A DNA stretch of 64,000 nucleotides from Kaistia terrae (GCF_026344005.1 NZ_JAPKNH010000004.1:479803-543802); one strand, 5' to 3'; shown: positions 7,504 through 17,163, counted from the first letter of the stretch. Program-made: numbers and translations. Notes: generated from the sequence alone by a model not told the origin.

Positions 7504-7665
7504 CGAAGCTTCCTCTTGGGTTGGGAAGCATCGATGGAGCGCCGGAGAGCGCAGAGGCGCTATCCGGTTCTTGCCGCCGAACTACGAAAGCGTCGCTGTC
7601 GGTCTTCGCCAACAGACCCGAGGGGCGTCTTGAGCTTCCGTCTTGAGGCAGGTGGTGCCAGACGA

Positions 7666-8937
7666 TCAGCTCAAACGAACCGGCCGTCCCTTGCTGGCGC
7701 TCTTGCGGGTGAGCTCAAAATTGGCGACCACCTCGACATGGCCGGACCACAGGAACTGGTCGACCGGTGTCACGCTGGTCAGCTTGTAGCCGCCGTCGAT
7801 CAGGATGCGGGCGTCGCGGGCGAGCGTCGCCGGGTTGCACGACACGCCGACGATCTGCGGAACGATCGACTTGGCCAGTGCCTCGGCCTGCGCCTTGGCG
7901 CCGGCGCGCGGCGGATCGAACACCACCGCCTTGTATTCCTTCAGCTCGACGGGAACCATCGGGTTGAGGAACAGGTCGCGGCGGCGCGAGGTTACCGCCT
8001 TGATCCCCTTGGAGAAGCGCATCGAGCGGTCCAGCGCCTGCAGCAGCTTCGTTTCGCCCTCGACGGCCAGCACCGGGAAGCGCTGCGCCAGCTTGAGCGT
8101 AAACGTGCCGATACCGGAAAACAGGTCGAGGACCGGGCCGGATTTTCCGACACCTGCGTCAACCAGATTGGCAAGGGCCAGTTCGGAAGGCGAGGTCGCC
8201 TGCAAAAAGCCGCCGGAGCTTGGATAGAGCACGATCGGATCGTTGCGGATTTCCGGGACGCGGCTCATGAAGATCTCCGCGCCATCGACCGTCAGACGCG
8301 AAATCGAGCCGTCAATGGCCGCGCGACCGAGCGCTTCATAGTCGGCGCGGCCGGGCTTGCGCGCGCCTTCCAGCGACACATCGAGGCCGGTATCGGTCGA
8401 TACGACGGTCATGCGGGCGCGCTTGCCGCGATCCATCAGCCGGTCGGCCAGGGCGGACAGCTTGTCAAACCGCGTCTCGATCTCCGGCACGAGGAGCGGG
8501 CATTCCTCGATCGGCAGGATGTCGTGGCTCTCGCGCTTGTTGAAGCCGAGCACGACGCCCTGTTCGGTGCGCGACAGCGTGAAGACGGCGCGGCGGCGCG
8601 TATGCGGCTCCAGCGGGATCGTCGGATTGACTGGTGTCTCGATGCCGCGCTGGGCGAAGGCGTGGACGACGAGCTCGCGCTTCCAGGCCTGGTATTTCTC
8701 CGGCGCCCAGTGTTGCAGCGAGCAGCCGCCACAGACGGTAAAGTGCTTGCAGGCCGGGTCGATGCGGTCGGGACTTGGCGTGAGGATCGAGACCAGATGG
8801 CCGCGCTCGCCCTGGATCTCGGCGGTGACGACTTCGCCCGGCAGCGTGAACGGGACAAATACCTTCTGGCCCGACGCGGTCTCGGCGATGCCATCGCCTT
8901 CATGGCCGAGGGCAGTGATGGTGAGGGTTTCAGCCAT
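7666..8937 (-). CDS. Class I SAM-dependent RNA methyltransferase (TrmA/RlmC/RlmD family)
   Basis: It methylates the C5 of a uridine in rRNA or tRNA. The 423-residue protein has, in order, an N-terminal TRAM-like beta domain (residues 1-60), the iron-sulfur cysteines in CKHFTVCGGCSLQHW, the SAM motif LDLFSGIGTFTLKLA, the motif VVFDPPRAGAKAQ and the catalytic-cysteine motif VGVSCNPATLARDARIL. The start at 8937 (MAETLTITALGHEGDG) overlaps the end of tlyA by 8 bases, so the two RNA methyltransferases are translationally linked. Which uridine it modifies cannot be told from sequence alone. Confidence 0.92.
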   Translation of the reverse strand: MAETLTITALGHEGDGIAETASGQKVFVPFTLPGEVVTAEIQGERGHLVSILTPSPDRIDPACKHFTVCGGCSLQHWAPEKYQAWKRELVVHAFAQRGIETPVNPTIPLEPHTRRRAVFTLSRTEQGVVLGFNKRESHDILPIEECPLLVPEIETRFDKLSALADRLMDRGKRARMTVVSTDTGLDVSLEGARKPGRADYEALGRAAIDGSISRLTVDGAEIFMSRVPEIRNDPIVLYPSSGGFLQATSPSELALANLVDAGVGKSGPVLDLFSGIGTFTLKLAQRFPVLAVEGETKLLQALDRSMRFSKGIKAVTSRRRDLFLNPMVPVELKEYKAVVFDPPRAGAKAQAEALAKSIVPQIVGVSCNPATLARDARILIDGGYKLTSVTPVDQFLWSGHVEVVANFELTRKSASKGRPVRLS

Positions 8938-9685
8938 GGGCTGTTTCTTTCCTAACGCCGAGCAGGAATTCATGATTGCCATCGCCACCGGCGATGGGGG
9001 AGGGGATGAGGCCGTCGACGACCCAGCCCGATTCCGTGGCAATCCAGTCAACGATGCGCTCGACGGCGGCCTCGCCTTCCAAGGGATCGCGAACGAGGCC
9101 GCTCTTGCTGATACCGTCCTTGCCGACCTCGAACTGCGGCTTGACCAGGATAACGCCCCAACTTCCGGCTTCCGCCAATTCGAGGGCCGGCGGCAGGGCA
9201 AGGCGGAGCGAAATGAACGAGACGTCGCAGACGATGGCGTCGAAGGGTTCGCCGATATCCTCGGCCGTCAGATCGCGGACATTGAGACCTTCGCGCATGG
9301 TGACGCGTGAGCGGCCAGCGACGCGCGGGTGCAACTGGCCATGGCCGACATCCAGCGCATGAACATGGCGTGCGCCGCGCTCCAGCAGCACTTCGGTGAA
9401 GCCGCCGGTCGAGGCGCCGAGATCGACAGCCGTGCGATCCGTCGGGTCGTAGCCGAAATGGTCCAGACCGGCGACGAGCTTCAGCGCGGCGCGCGACACA
9501 TAGCGCTGCGCCGGGTCGTCGATTTCAAGCTCGGCATTCGGCCGGACCGGCGTGGACGGTTTGGTGATGGAGATGCCGTCGACGCGGACATGGCCGCGCA
9601 GCACGGCATCGCGTGCCTTGGCGCGCGAAGCGACGAGCCCGCGGGCGAGCAGAACCATATCGAGGCGAAGTGTGGTGTCGTTCAT
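8930..9685 (-). CDS. tlyA: TlyA family rRNA (cytidine-2'-O)-methyltransferase / hemolysin-like
   Basis: This 251-residue protein has an N-terminal S4 RNA-binding domain (LVASRAKARDAVLRGHVRVDG, residues about 10-65). The FtsJ-like methyltransferase domain follows, with TAVDLGASTGGFTEVLLERGA (SAM site), LDVGHGQLH, DVSFISL and LVKPQFEVGK. Characterised members 2'-O-methylate cytidines in 16S and 23S rRNA. The start is the ATG at 9685, although no strong ribosome site precedes it. It runs directly into the downstream RNA methyltransferase gene (8-base overlap). In other alphaproteobacteria tlyA is often near dxs and xseB, which here lie several kilobases away. Confidence 0.92.
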   Translation of the reverse strand: MNDTTLRLDMVLLARGLVASRAKARDAVLRGHVRVDGISITKPSTPVRPNAELEIDDPAQRYVSRAALKLVAGLDHFGYDPTDRTAVDLGASTGGFTEVLLERGARHVHALDVGHGQLHPRVAGRSRVTMREGLNVRDLTAEDIGEPFDAIVCDVSFISLRLALPPALELAEAGSWGVILVKPQFEVGKDGISKSGLVRDPLEGEAAVERIVDWIATESGWVVDGLIPSPIAGGDGNHEFLLGVRKETAHG

Positions 9686-9795
9686 CGCGGAGTGATGGCG
9701 TGCGCAGCGGCCAAGCGCAAGGGTTATGGGGCCGCAGGGGCATTTCCGACCCCGGATCGGTGCATTTGCAGGCCGAAAATCCGACGTCGCCGTTC

Positions 9796-10524
9796 CTATC
9801 GATGGGCGGCGATCAGCATCATCATCGGCCGGTCGCGCTCTTCGGCCAGCGCCGGCTGTGCGGCAATCTCGGCATCGGTCGGACCCCATTCCTCGAAATG
9901 GGTGATGGTGAAGCCCTGCCGGATCATCATGTTGAGCTGGGTGCCGATGGTGCGGTGATGCTTGATGACGCCCTTGGCGAGCCAGTCGGTCGAGCGCGGG
10001 CCTTCGGCGCTGTAGCGATCGATCGGCCAGGTGCGGCGGCCTTCCGCATCGAACGACCAACCGGGTTTCGTCGGCGCCATGTAGATCGGATGCTCGATCG
10101 AGAAGACGAGCTTGCCGCCGGGCACGAGCGCGCGGTGGATCGTCGCCAGCAGCTTCTCGAGATCCTCGATGTAATGCAGCGTCAACGAACTGTAGGCGAA
10201 GTCGAACGCCGCCGCCCGCAGTTCCAGCGTCTCGAGATCGGCGCGCTCGTAACGGATTGCCGGGTCGGCGGTCATCGATTTCGCCCGCGCCAGCATCGCT
10301 TCCGAAACGTCGAGGCCGAGCACCGAGGCCGCGCCCTGTTCGCGGGCATAACGGCAGAACCAGCCATAGCCGCAGCCGAGATCGACGACGCGCTTGTCCT
10401 TGAGGTCCGGGAGGATCGCCCGGATGGCGGGCCATTCGCCCGCGCCGGCCAAGCCTTCGACGGATCGGCTCAACTGGCTGTAGCCTTCGAAGAAGGCGGG
10501 GTTGTCATAGATGTTCTGGGCCAT
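9796..10524 (-). CDS. Class I SAM-dependent methyltransferase
   Basis: This 242-residue protein has a Methyltransf_11/25-type core: VVDLGCGYGWFCRYAREQGA (motif I), VLGLDVSEAMLARA (post I), YERADLETLEL (motif II), FDFAYSSLTLHYIEDL and ALVPGGKLVFSIEHP. The conserved tail includes GWSFDAEGRRTWPIDRYSAEGPR, typical of a widespread bacterial subfamily of small-molecule methyltransferases. The substrate is unknown. It is a separate gene between tlyA and dmeF on the same strand. Confidence 0.88.
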   Translation of the reverse strand: MAQNIYDNPAFFEGYSQLSRSVEGLAGAGEWPAIRAILPDLKDKRVVDLGCGYGWFCRYAREQGAASVLGLDVSEAMLARAKSMTADPAIRYERADLETLELRAAAFDFAYSSLTLHYIEDLEKLLATIHRALVPGGKLVFSIEHPIYMAPTKPGWSFDAEGRRTWPIDRYSAEGPRSTDWLAKGVIKHHRTIGTQLNMMIRQGFTITHFEEWGPTDAEIAAQPALAEERDRPMMMLIAAHR

Positions 10525-10603
10525 GGCGCGCGATTCCCGTCCGATTTGCCAGCGGATCGGCGTCGTCTAGCACAAAACGGTCGCCTTCGCGCCCGAGACC
10601 GGT

Positions 10604-11578
10604 TCAGCCGGCCTGAACTGGCTGAACCTCTATCGTGACATGCGACAGGCCGGCGAGGCCGGACAGCCGGCGTCGGTAAGCTTCGGGCGTCGCGGGAGCG
10701 GCTGGGACGAGGCTGATCACCGCTGCGTTGTGGCCGGGGCCGACGCGCCAGAGATGCAGGTCGGTGACGTGGCTGCCGTCCTGTTCGAGTTTCGTCCGCA
10801 TGTCGGCAGCCAGTTCTGGGTCGGGCACCGTGTCGACGAGGATGCGGCCGCTGTCGCGCATCAGCTGGATCGCCCAACTGGCGATCAGGACCGCGCCGAG
10901 AATGCCGACGGCGGGATCGAGCCAGACCCAGTTGAAAAGCTGACCGGCGACCAGCGCCGTGATGGCCAGCACCGATGTCGCCGCATCGGCGAGAACGTGG
11001 ACATAGGCGGCGCGCAGATTGTGATCGCGGCCTGCGCCATGGTCGTGGTGATGATGCGAGTCGTGGTCGTGATGATCGTCGTCATGCGCGTGTGGCGCAT
11101 GGCTGTGGCCGTGCGAGTGGCCGGATCCCTCATGCAGCAGGGCGGCGCTGACGAGATTGACGGCGAGTCCGATGACCGCGACCGCGATGGCTGGGCTGAA
11201 GTGGATCTCGACAGGGAATACCAGCCGCCAGATCGAGTCGACAGCGATCAGGATGGCGATCATGCCGAGGATGATGGCGCTGGCGAAGGCGGCGAGATCG
11301 CCGACCTTGCCGGTGCCAAACGTGAAAGCCGGATCATGCGCATGCCGTCTGGCGAAGCGATAGGCGAGGGCCGCGACCAGCAATGCGCCGGCATGGGTCG
11401 ACATGTGGAAGCCGTCGGCGAGCAGCGCCATCGAGCCATAGACATAGCCGCCGACGATCTCGGCCACCATGGTCAGCGCGGTGATGCCGACGACGATCAT
11501 CGTCCGGCGCTGGTTGCGATCGTGCGAGGCGCCGAGAAAGACGTGGTCGTGTCCGCCGAGGGCTTGGGTGGCGTTCAT
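10604..11578 (-). CDS. dmeF: Cation diffusion facilitator, Co/Ni efflux (DmeF type)
   Basis: This 324-residue membrane protein has six predicted helices and the CDF metal-site motifs in LADGFHMSTHAGALLVAALA (helix 2) and VHVLADAATSVLAITALV (helix 5). A very His/Asp-rich cytoplasmic loop lies between helices 4 and 5 (residues about 150-185). The N terminus carries GGHDHVFLGASHDRNQRRT, typical of DmeF. It would export Co(II) and Ni(II) using the proton gradient. It is preceded by a DmeR/RcnR-type repressor gene 52 bases upstream, the known dmeRF arrangement of rhizobia and Agrobacterium. Confidence 0.92.
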   Translation of the reverse strand: MNATQALGGHDHVFLGASHDRNQRRTMIVVGITALTMVAEIVGGYVYGSMALLADGFHMSTHAGALLVAALAYRFARRHAHDPAFTFGTGKVGDLAAFASAIILGMIAILIAVDSIWRLVFPVEIHFSPAIAVAVIGLAVNLVSAALLHEGSGHSHGHSHAPHAHDDDHHDHDSHHHHDHGAGRDHNLRAAYVHVLADAATSVLAITALVAGQLFNWVWLDPAVGILGAVLIASWAIQLMRDSGRILVDTVPDPELAADMRTKLEQDGSHVTDLHLWRVGPGHNAAVISLVPAAPATPEAYRRRLSGLAGLSHVTIEVQPVQAG

Positions 11579-11630
11579 GATGGCTACTCCAGCGGGCTAT
11601 TCGCCCGAACAAAGCCGGCAAGGCCTGGCT

Positions 11631-11900
<270 letters not shown>

Positions 11901-11910
11901 GCATAGATCC

Positions 11911-11929
11911 TATCCTGGGGGAGGGGATA
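11911..11929. promoter_or_regulatory. Candidate DmeR operator
   Basis: TATCC and GGATA flank a G-rich centre (TGGGGGAGG). RcnR-family repressors bind G/C tracts flanked by inverted A/T-containing repeats. The site begins 11 bases upstream of the dmeR start codon, so binding would block the operon. It is assigned by pattern and position only. Confidence 0.6.
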
Positions 11930-12004
11930 TCGCAAGCAGGATGGTGCGTGAGGCGGGGCGCGTTTCCTGTCTCTACGCCCCAACACTCGAAGCAAGCCCT
12001 TCAA

Positions 12005-12130
12005 CCAACCCTCTCCCGCGAGCGGGCGAGGGCTTCAGGCAGGTGCGATATCGTCGTGGAGGTTGGTGGTCGACGCTTGGTGCAGTACGCCCCCTCTCCC
12101 GCTTGCGGGAGAGGGGTGTTGTGAGGGTCT
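12005..12130. repeat. Intergenic palindromic repeat (CCCTCTCCCGC family)
   Basis: There are two hairpins: CCCTCTCCCGC-GA-GCGGGCGAGGG (12009-12032) and CCCCTCTCCCGC-TT-GCGGGAGAGGGG (12091-12116, perfect 12-base arms). Similar CCTCTCCC elements occur at 17031-17137 and 51221-51241. They look like dispersed REP-type elements. The second hairpin lies 38 bases past the SCO gene and may also end its transcript. Confidence 0.65.
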
Positions 12131-12153
12131 GCTCGTGCCGGAAGAACCTGACT

Positions 12154-12774
12154 TCAGCCGGCGACGAGGCGCTTCAGCTTGGCCATGATCGTCTCGTCCT
12201 TCTCGTGATAATCGGCCGTACCGACGAAATTGGCGTCGGAATCGAGCAGGTAGACGGCGGCGGCGTGATCCATCGTGTAGTCCTCGCCCTCGCCGACCTT
12301 CTTCGAATAGACCTTGAAGGCCTTCAGCATCTGGTCGATCTGCGGGCGGCTGCCGGTCAGGCCGATGATGCGCGGATCGAAGGCGTGCAGGTAGTTGTTC
12401 ATCTGCTCCGGCGTGTCGCGCTCGGGGTCGACGGTGACGAAATAGACCTTGAGCTTGTCGCCGTCCGGGCCAAGCTGCTTCAGCCACTGCGTCGCCTGGA
12501 ACAGGGTGGTCGGGCAGACATCGGGGCAGAAGGTGAAGCCGAAGAACATCGCCGACGGATGCCCCTTCAGCGCGGCTTCCGTGACCGGCTGGCCCTTCTG
12601 GTCGACAACGCTGAACGGGCCGCCGATCGAGCTCAACGTGAGGTTGCCGCCCTTCTTCTGCATCATCGCGAAGCCGGCAACCGCGATCACCGCGACGGCG
12701 ACCAGGCCCCACAGGATGTAGCGGATGGTGCGCAGCGTGTTGCGGCCTTGGGCGGGCTTGCTGGTTTCGGTCAT
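12154..12774 (-). CDS. SCO family copper chaperone for cytochrome oxidase
   Basis: This 206-residue protein is anchored by one N-terminal membrane helix (residues 18-37) with a periplasmic thioredoxin-fold domain. The copper ligands are Cys83 and Cys87 in FTFCPDVCPTT and His170 in YTMDHAAAVYLLD. It helps insert copper into the CuA site of oxidase subunit II and reduces its cysteines. Its start overlaps the end of the PCuAC gene by 4 bases (ATGA), so the two copper-delivery proteins are coupled. The likely target is the aa3 oxidase encoded at 29-35 kb. Confidence 0.95.
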   Translation of the reverse strand: MTETSKPAQGRNTLRTIRYILWGLVAVAVIAVAGFAMMQKKGGNLTLSSIGGPFSVVDQKGQPVTEAALKGHPSAMFFGFTFCPDVCPTTLFQATQWLKQLGPDGDKLKVYFVTVDPERDTPEQMNNYLHAFDPRIIGLTGSRPQIDQMLKAFKVYSKKVGEGEDYTMDHAAAVYLLDSDANFVGTADYHEKDETIMAKLKRLVAG

Positions 12775-13274
12775 TGCGTGGCGCCGCCATGGTTCATGTT
12801 GTGCTTGGAATGATCGGCCGTCGGACCCGGCGCGCCCATCGGTGCGATGGAAAGCTCGACTTCGACCGCACCGGCCTTGGCGAAGGTCAGCGTCAGCGGC
12901 ACGGTCTCGCCCTGAACGAAGGGAGCCTTCGGGCGGATGAACATGACGTGGTAGCCGCCGGGCTCGAGCGTCAACGTTGCTCCGGCCGGGATCTCGACGC
13001 CGTCGGTCGCCGGACGCATCGTCATGACGCCGTCCTTGGTCTTCATCAGATGAAGCTCGGTCTTTTCCGAGACAGGCGAAGCGACCGAGACGAGCGTATC
13101 GGGCTCGGCGCCGGTGTTCTTCACCGCGAGATAGCCGCCGCCGACGCGGGCGCCGGGCGGGGTCGCGCGCGCCCAGGCTTCGCTGATGACGAGGGGGCCT
13201 GCCGTGACGTCGGCGAGCGCCGGCGCGGCCAGCGAGGCGGCGAAAAGAAGGGAAAGGGCGATGCGCTTGATCAT
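12771..13274 (-). CDS. Periplasmic copper chaperone PCu(A)C
   Basis: This 167-residue protein has a signal peptide (MIKRIALSLLFAASLAAPALA) and a cupredoxin-like domain. The conserved copper ligands appear in order: His75 and Met77 region (ELHLMK), Met84/86 (VMTM), then His109 and Met111 (GGYHVMF). A His/Met-rich tail (HSKHNMNHGG) could hold extra copper. PCu(A)C delivers Cu(I) to oxidase subunit II together with SCO proteins, and the SCO gene follows with a 4-base overlap. Confidence 0.95.
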   Translation of the reverse strand: MIKRIALSLLFAASLAAPALADVTAGPLVISEAWARATPPGARVGGGYLAVKNTGAEPDTLVSVASPVSEKTELHLMKTKDGVMTMRPATDGVEIPAGATLTLEPGGYHVMFIRPKAPFVQGETVPLTLTFAKAGAVEVELSIAPMGAPGPTADHSKHNMNHGGATQ

Positions 13275-13359
13275 GCCGCAGAGATAACCCTGACCGCGAC
13301 CGTTTGAAAGCGCGGCGGACTGCCGCGCAAGCGCTTCGGCCGGGTCGATGCCGGGCGGA

Positions 13360-15282
13360 TCAGGCCAGCCGGAACGCCGCTGCTTCGTCGCCGCGGCCGA
13401 GCGCCTCGAACACCGTCGCGACGATGCCGCGCGCGTCGAGACCGCTGGAAACGATCATCGCTTCAGGCTTGTCCTGATCAACGAACTCATCCGGCATCAC
13501 CAGCGTTCGGATCTTGAGGCCGCGATCGAACGCACCGGCGCCGGCAAGGAACGACAGCACCAGCGATCCAAAGCCGCCGACAGCGCCTTCCTCGACAGTG
13601 ATCACGACTTCGTGATTGCGGGCCAGGTCCAGCACCAGATCCGTATCGAGCGGCTTGGCGAAGCGCGCATCGGCAACCGTCGTCGAGAGGCCGTAGGTGT
13701 CGAGCTCTTCCGCTGCCTTCATCGCGTCCTTGAGGCGCGTGCCGAAGGAGAGGATCGCTACCTTGGAGCCCTGGCGCACAATGCGGCCCTTGCCGATCGG
13801 CAAAACCTCGCCGCGCGCCGGCATGTCGATGCCGACGCCTTCGCCGCGCGGATAGCGGAAGGAGGAGGGCGCGTCGTCGATGGCAACCGAGGTCGCGATC
13901 ATGTGGACCAGCTCGGCCTCGTCGGACGGGGCCATGACGATCATGCCGGGCAGGGCGGTCAGGAAGCCGGTGTCGAACGAGCCGGCATGGGTCGGTCCGT
14001 CGGCGCCGACGAAACCGGCGCGGTCGATGGCAAAGCGCACCGGCAGCTTCTGGATCGCCACATCATGGACGATCTGGTCGTAGCCGCGCTGCAGGAAGGT
14101 CGAATAGATCGCGCAGAACGGCTTGTAGCCTTCCGTCGCGAGGCCAGCCGCGAAAGTGACGGCGTGCTGCTCGGCAATGCCGACATCGAAGGTGCGCTTC
14201 GGAAAAGCCTGGCCGAACAGGTCGAGGCCGGTGCCGGTCGGCATGGCGGCCGTGACCGCGACGATCTTGTCGTCGTGCCTGGCTTCCTCGATCAGCGCTT
14301 CGGCGAAAACCCGCGTGTAGCTTGGCGCGTTGGGAGTCGCCTTGGCCTGCTTGCCGGTGATGACGTCGAAGCGGTTGACGCCGTGATACTTGTCGGGCGC
14401 GGCTTCGGCCGGGGCATAGCCCTTGCCCTTCTGCGTCACGACATGCAGCAGGATCGGACCATCCGGCGCGTCGCGCAGATTGCGCAGGATCGGCAGCAGG
14501 TGGTCGAGATTGTGGCCGTCGATCGGGCCGACATAATAGAAACCGAGCTCTTCGAACAGCGTCCCGCCGGTGAAGAAGCCGCGCGCATATTCCTCGGTCT
14601 GCTTCGCCTTCTCGTGGAAAATGCGCGGCAGCTTCTTGGTCAGCTGCTTCGCCACTTCGCGGAACGAGCGATAGGCGCGGCCGGAAACGAGGCGCGCCAG
14701 ATAGGCCGACATCGCGCCGACGGGCGGGGCGATCGACATGTCGTTGTCGTTCAGGATGACGATCAGCCGCGAGCGCAGCGCGCCGGCATTGTTCATCGCC
14801 TCATAGGCCATGCCGGCCGACATCGCGCCGTCGCCGATCACGCAGACGACGGCATTGTCGCCCTCGGAAAGGTCGCGCGCCACGGCCATGCCGAGGCCGG
14901 CGGAGATCGACGTCGACGAATGCGCCGCACCGAACGGGTCGTATTCGCTCTCGGTCCGCTTGGTGAAGCCGGAAAGGCCGTGCGTCTGGCGCAGCGTGCG
15001 GATGCGGTCGCGGCGGCCGGTCAGGATCTTGTGCGGATAGGCCTGGTGGCCGACGTCCCAGATGATCCGGTCGGCAGGCGTGTTGAACACGTAGTGCAGC
15101 GCCACCGTCAGTTCGACGACGCCGAGACCCGCGCCCAGATGGCCGCCGGTGATCGAAACCGCATCGATGGTTTCGGCGCGGAGTTCGGCCGCCAGCTGCG
15201 CGAGCGCGCTCTCCGGCAGACGCCGGAGATCCTCGGGAGTGGTGACGGTGTCGAGAAGGGGCGTGTCGAGCTTGCCGGTCAT
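13360..15282 (-). CDS. dxs: 1-deoxy-D-xylulose-5-phosphate synthase
   Basis: This thiamine-diphosphate enzyme condenses pyruvate and glyceraldehyde-3-phosphate, the entry step of the MEP isoprenoid pathway. The 640-residue length is normal. Signatures include [17 protein letters not shown], the ThDP motif [33 protein letters not shown] and the transketolase-type region [29 protein letters not shown]. Its pathway partner ispH is also in the window (39928-40896). Confidence 0.98.
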   Translation of the reverse strand: MTGKLDTPLLDTVTTPEDLRRLPESALAQLAAELRAETIDAVSITGGHLGAGLGVVELTVALHYVFNTPADRIIWDVGHQAYPHKILTGRRDRIRTLRQTHGLSGFTKRTESEYDPFGAAHSSTSISAGLGMAVARDLSEGDNAVVCVIGDGAMSAGMAYEAMNNAGALRSRLIVILNDNDMSIAPPVGAMSAYLARLVSGRAYRSFREVAKQLTKKLPRIFHEKAKQTEEYARGFFTGGTLFEELGFYYVGPIDGHNLDHLLPILRNLRDAPDGPILLHVVTQKGKGYAPAEAAPDKYHGVNRFDVITGKQAKATPNAPSYTRVFAEALIEEARHDDKIVAVTAAMPTGTGLDLFGQAFPKRTFDVGIAEQHAVTFAAGLATEGYKPFCAIYSTFLQRGYDQIVHDVAIQKLPVRFAIDRAGFVGADGPTHAGSFDTGFLTALPGMIVMAPSDEAELVHMIATSVAIDDAPSSFRYPRGEGVGIDMPARGEVLPIGKGRIVRQGSKVAILSFGTRLKDAMKAAEELDTYGLSTTVADARFAKPLDTDLVLDLARNHEVVITVEEGAVGGFGSLVLSFLAGAGAFDRGLKIRTLVMPDEFVDQDKPEAMIVSSGLDARGIVATVFEALGRGDEAAAFRLA

Positions 15283-15438
15283 CTATGAAACAAGGCTGTT
15301 AAGAGAAGGGGCACGGTTACACGACGCGGCGGCGGGTGGCAACGCGGTCGAATGGGTGGGGGAGTGCCATGTCCGCGCAGTTGCGTGCTTTTTCGCGTGC
15401 GCTACTGTGGTTTTTCCTCGAAATGGCAAGGCAAGCGC

Positions 15439-15738
15439 ATGATCCGGCATACTGTCGTCTTCCGTCTGAAGCATCCCAAGGGTTCTGACCCTGAGGCTCG
15501 ATTCCTTGCCGACGCACGCGTTTTGGCGTCGATCCCCGGCGTTGGCCAATTCGAGCAATTGCGCCAGGTCAGCCCCAAGAACGACTATGATTTCGGCTTC
15601 TCGATGGAGTTCGCCGACCAGGCCGCATATTCCCTGTATAACGACCATCCCGACCACGTCGCCTTCGTGCGCGACCGCTGGATCCCGGAAGTCGAGGCCT
15701 TTCTCGAGATCGACTACGAGCCGCTGACGACCGCCTGA
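15439..15738 (+). CDS. Dabb family (stress-responsive alpha-beta barrel) protein
   Basis: This 99-residue dimeric alpha-beta barrel type protein begins MIRHTVVFRLKHPKGSD. It has the family core FEQLRQVSPKNDYDFGFSMEFADQAAYSLYNDHPDHVAFV and ends with a barrel strand. The start at 15439 matches the typical Dabb N terminus; the longer upstream frame adds unrelated residues. The biochemical role is unknown for most members. It is divergent from dxs and followed by murB. Confidence 0.85.
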   Translation: MIRHTVVFRLKHPKGSDPEARFLADARVLASIPGVGQFEQLRQVSPKNDYDFGFSMEFADQAAYSLYNDHPDHVAFVRDRWIPEVEAFLEIDYEPLTTA

Positions 15739-15818
15739 GCGGCTGGAAAGGTCGACGGCGCGGCTGCAATCCGTCATAGGACATGCATGTTTCGACGGCC
15801 TTTGCCGGCAGGGTGAGA

Positions 15819-16829
15819 ATGCACGAGATACTGACGGACTATCCGCTCGACGACTGCAACAGTTTTGGGTTCAGCGCCCGCAGCCGTTATGCGGTTGAAG
15901 TTCGCTCCGAGGACGACCTCCAGTCGGCGCTGGCCGATCCACGCCTGAAAAGCCTGCCGCGCCGCTTGCTCGGCGGCGGCAGCAACATTGTGCTGAGGGC
16001 CGATTTCGACGGCGTCACGCTGCTGATGCGCAGCCGGGGCCGCAGGCTGGTGGAAGAAGCGCCGGACGCCTGGATCGTCGAGGCGGCGGCCGGGGAAAAT
16101 TGGCACGACTTTGTCCGCTGGACACTGGCCGATGGCTATCCAGGCCTCGAAAACCTCGCGCTGATCCCCGGTACGGTCGGCGCCTCGCCGGTACAGAACA
16201 TCGGCGCCTATGGCATCGAACTCGCCGACCGTTTTGATACGCTTCGGGCGTTCGACACGGAGACGGGCGAGTTCGTCACCTTCGGCAAGGCGGATTGTGC
16301 CTTCGCCTATCGCGACAGCGTGTTCAAGCATCACCCCGGCCGCTATGTCGTCACCAGCGTGCGCTTCCGCCTGCCGCGCCCATGGCAGCCGGTGCTGACC
16401 TATCCCGATATCGCCGCCATTTTCCAGCATGGTGAAGCGGTGGAGCCCGAGGCGGTGTTCAACGAGATCGTTGCCGTGCGCGGGCGAAAACTTCCTGATC
16501 CGGCGGTGATCGGCAATGCCGGCAGCTTCTTCCAGAACCCGATCGTCCCGGCGGCGCAGCATGAGGCGCTGAAGGCGGATTATCCCAAGCTCGGCGGCTA
16601 TCCGCAGCCGGACGGCCAGATCAAGCTCTCGGCCGCCTGGCTGGTCGAGCAGAGTGGGTTCAAGGGCATCCGCCTCGGTCATGTCGGCGTCTATGACCGC
16701 CACGCGCTGATCCTGGTGAATCACGGTGGCGGTTCAGCCGCCGAGATCACGCGGCTTGCCGGCGAGATCAAGGCGGGTGTGAGGGAAAAATTCGGCGTGC
16801 AACTGGTCGAGGAGCCGGTGTTTCTCTGA
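15819..16829 (+). CDS. murB: UDP-N-acetylenolpyruvoylglucosamine reductase (MurB, type I)
   Basis: This FAD enzyme reduces UDP-GlcNAc-enolpyruvate to UDP-MurNAc in peptidoglycan synthesis. The 336-residue protein has the FAD domain motif LGGGSNIVL, then LENLALIPGTVGASPVQNIGAYGIEL, YRDSVFKHH and GNAGSFFQNP, and ends HGGGSAAEITRLAGEI. The presence of the YRDSVFK loop region marks the E. coli-like type I form. AGGGTGAGA just before 15819 supports this start; an ATG at 15783 is the alternative. It lies away from any mur/fts cluster, so another murB may exist elsewhere. Confidence 0.92.
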   Translation: MHEILTDYPLDDCNSFGFSARSRYAVEVRSEDDLQSALADPRLKSLPRRLLGGGSNIVLRADFDGVTLLMRSRGRRLVEEAPDAWIVEAAAGENWHDFVRWTLADGYPGLENLALIPGTVGASPVQNIGAYGIELADRFDTLRAFDTETGEFVTFGKADCAFAYRDSVFKHHPGRYVVTSVRFRLPRPWQPVLTYPDIAAIFQHGEAVEPEAVFNEIVAVRGRKLPDPAVIGNAGSFFQNPIVPAAQHEALKADYPKLGGYPQPDGQIKLSAAWLVEQSGFKGIRLGHVGVYDRHALILVNHGGGSAAEITRLAGEIKAGVREKFGVQLVEEPVFL

Positions 16830-16900
16830 GGGGCTTTCTGTTCCTCTCTCGGAGGCGTCGCCTCGCTTGAGGCCTTGCCGCGACGCATCCGCACACTTGC

Positions 16901-17002
16901 CGTCATCCTCGCGAAGGCGAGGATCCATGCAGCTCAAGGCCGACATGCGTAAAAATCCCGAAAACCCGGATGAATGGATCCCGGGTCAAGCCCGGGATGA
17001 CG
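16901..17002. repeat. Dispersed palindromic elements between murB and the pirin gene
   Basis: ATCCTCGC-GAAG-GCGAGGAT (16905-16924) and ATCCCGGG-TCAAG-CCCGGGAT (16978-16998) are perfect hairpins. The second is related to the GGATCCCGG/CCGGGATGACG element near 23922. Such elements are common between convergent genes in Rhizobiales and here lie after murB. Confidence 0.6.
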
Positions 17003-17030
17003 CCGAGGTGGGGGTGGCAGGCGCGCTTTC

Positions 17031-17137
17031 ACCTCTCCCTGAGGGAGAGGTCGGACCGCAGGTACGGGTGAGGGTTTACGGCCTCTCCGGATGTTTCCCC
17101 TAACGCCTTCGCCGTCGACCTCTCCTCAGGGAGAGGT
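17031..17137. repeat. Paired CCTCTCCC palindromes
   Basis: ACCTCTCCC-TGA-GGGAGAGGT (17031-17051) and ACCTCTCC-TCAG-GGAGAGGT (17118-17137) form a pair of hairpins 67 bases apart. They sit between the converging murB and pirin genes and are of the same family as 12091 and 51221. The second may act as a terminator for the pirin gene, although no T-run follows. Confidence 0.6.
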
Positions 17138-17163
17138 GAGTTGCAGGTCTCGGTCTGAAGAGA

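Noticed and set aside
7084..8955. A 623-codon plus-strand frame over the DUF1203 and RNA methyltransferase genes
   Set aside because: It is antisense to two recognised genes and has no ribosome site or domains.
13348..15288. A 646-codon plus-strand frame across dxs
   Set aside because: It is antisense to dxs, which has all family motifs at full length.
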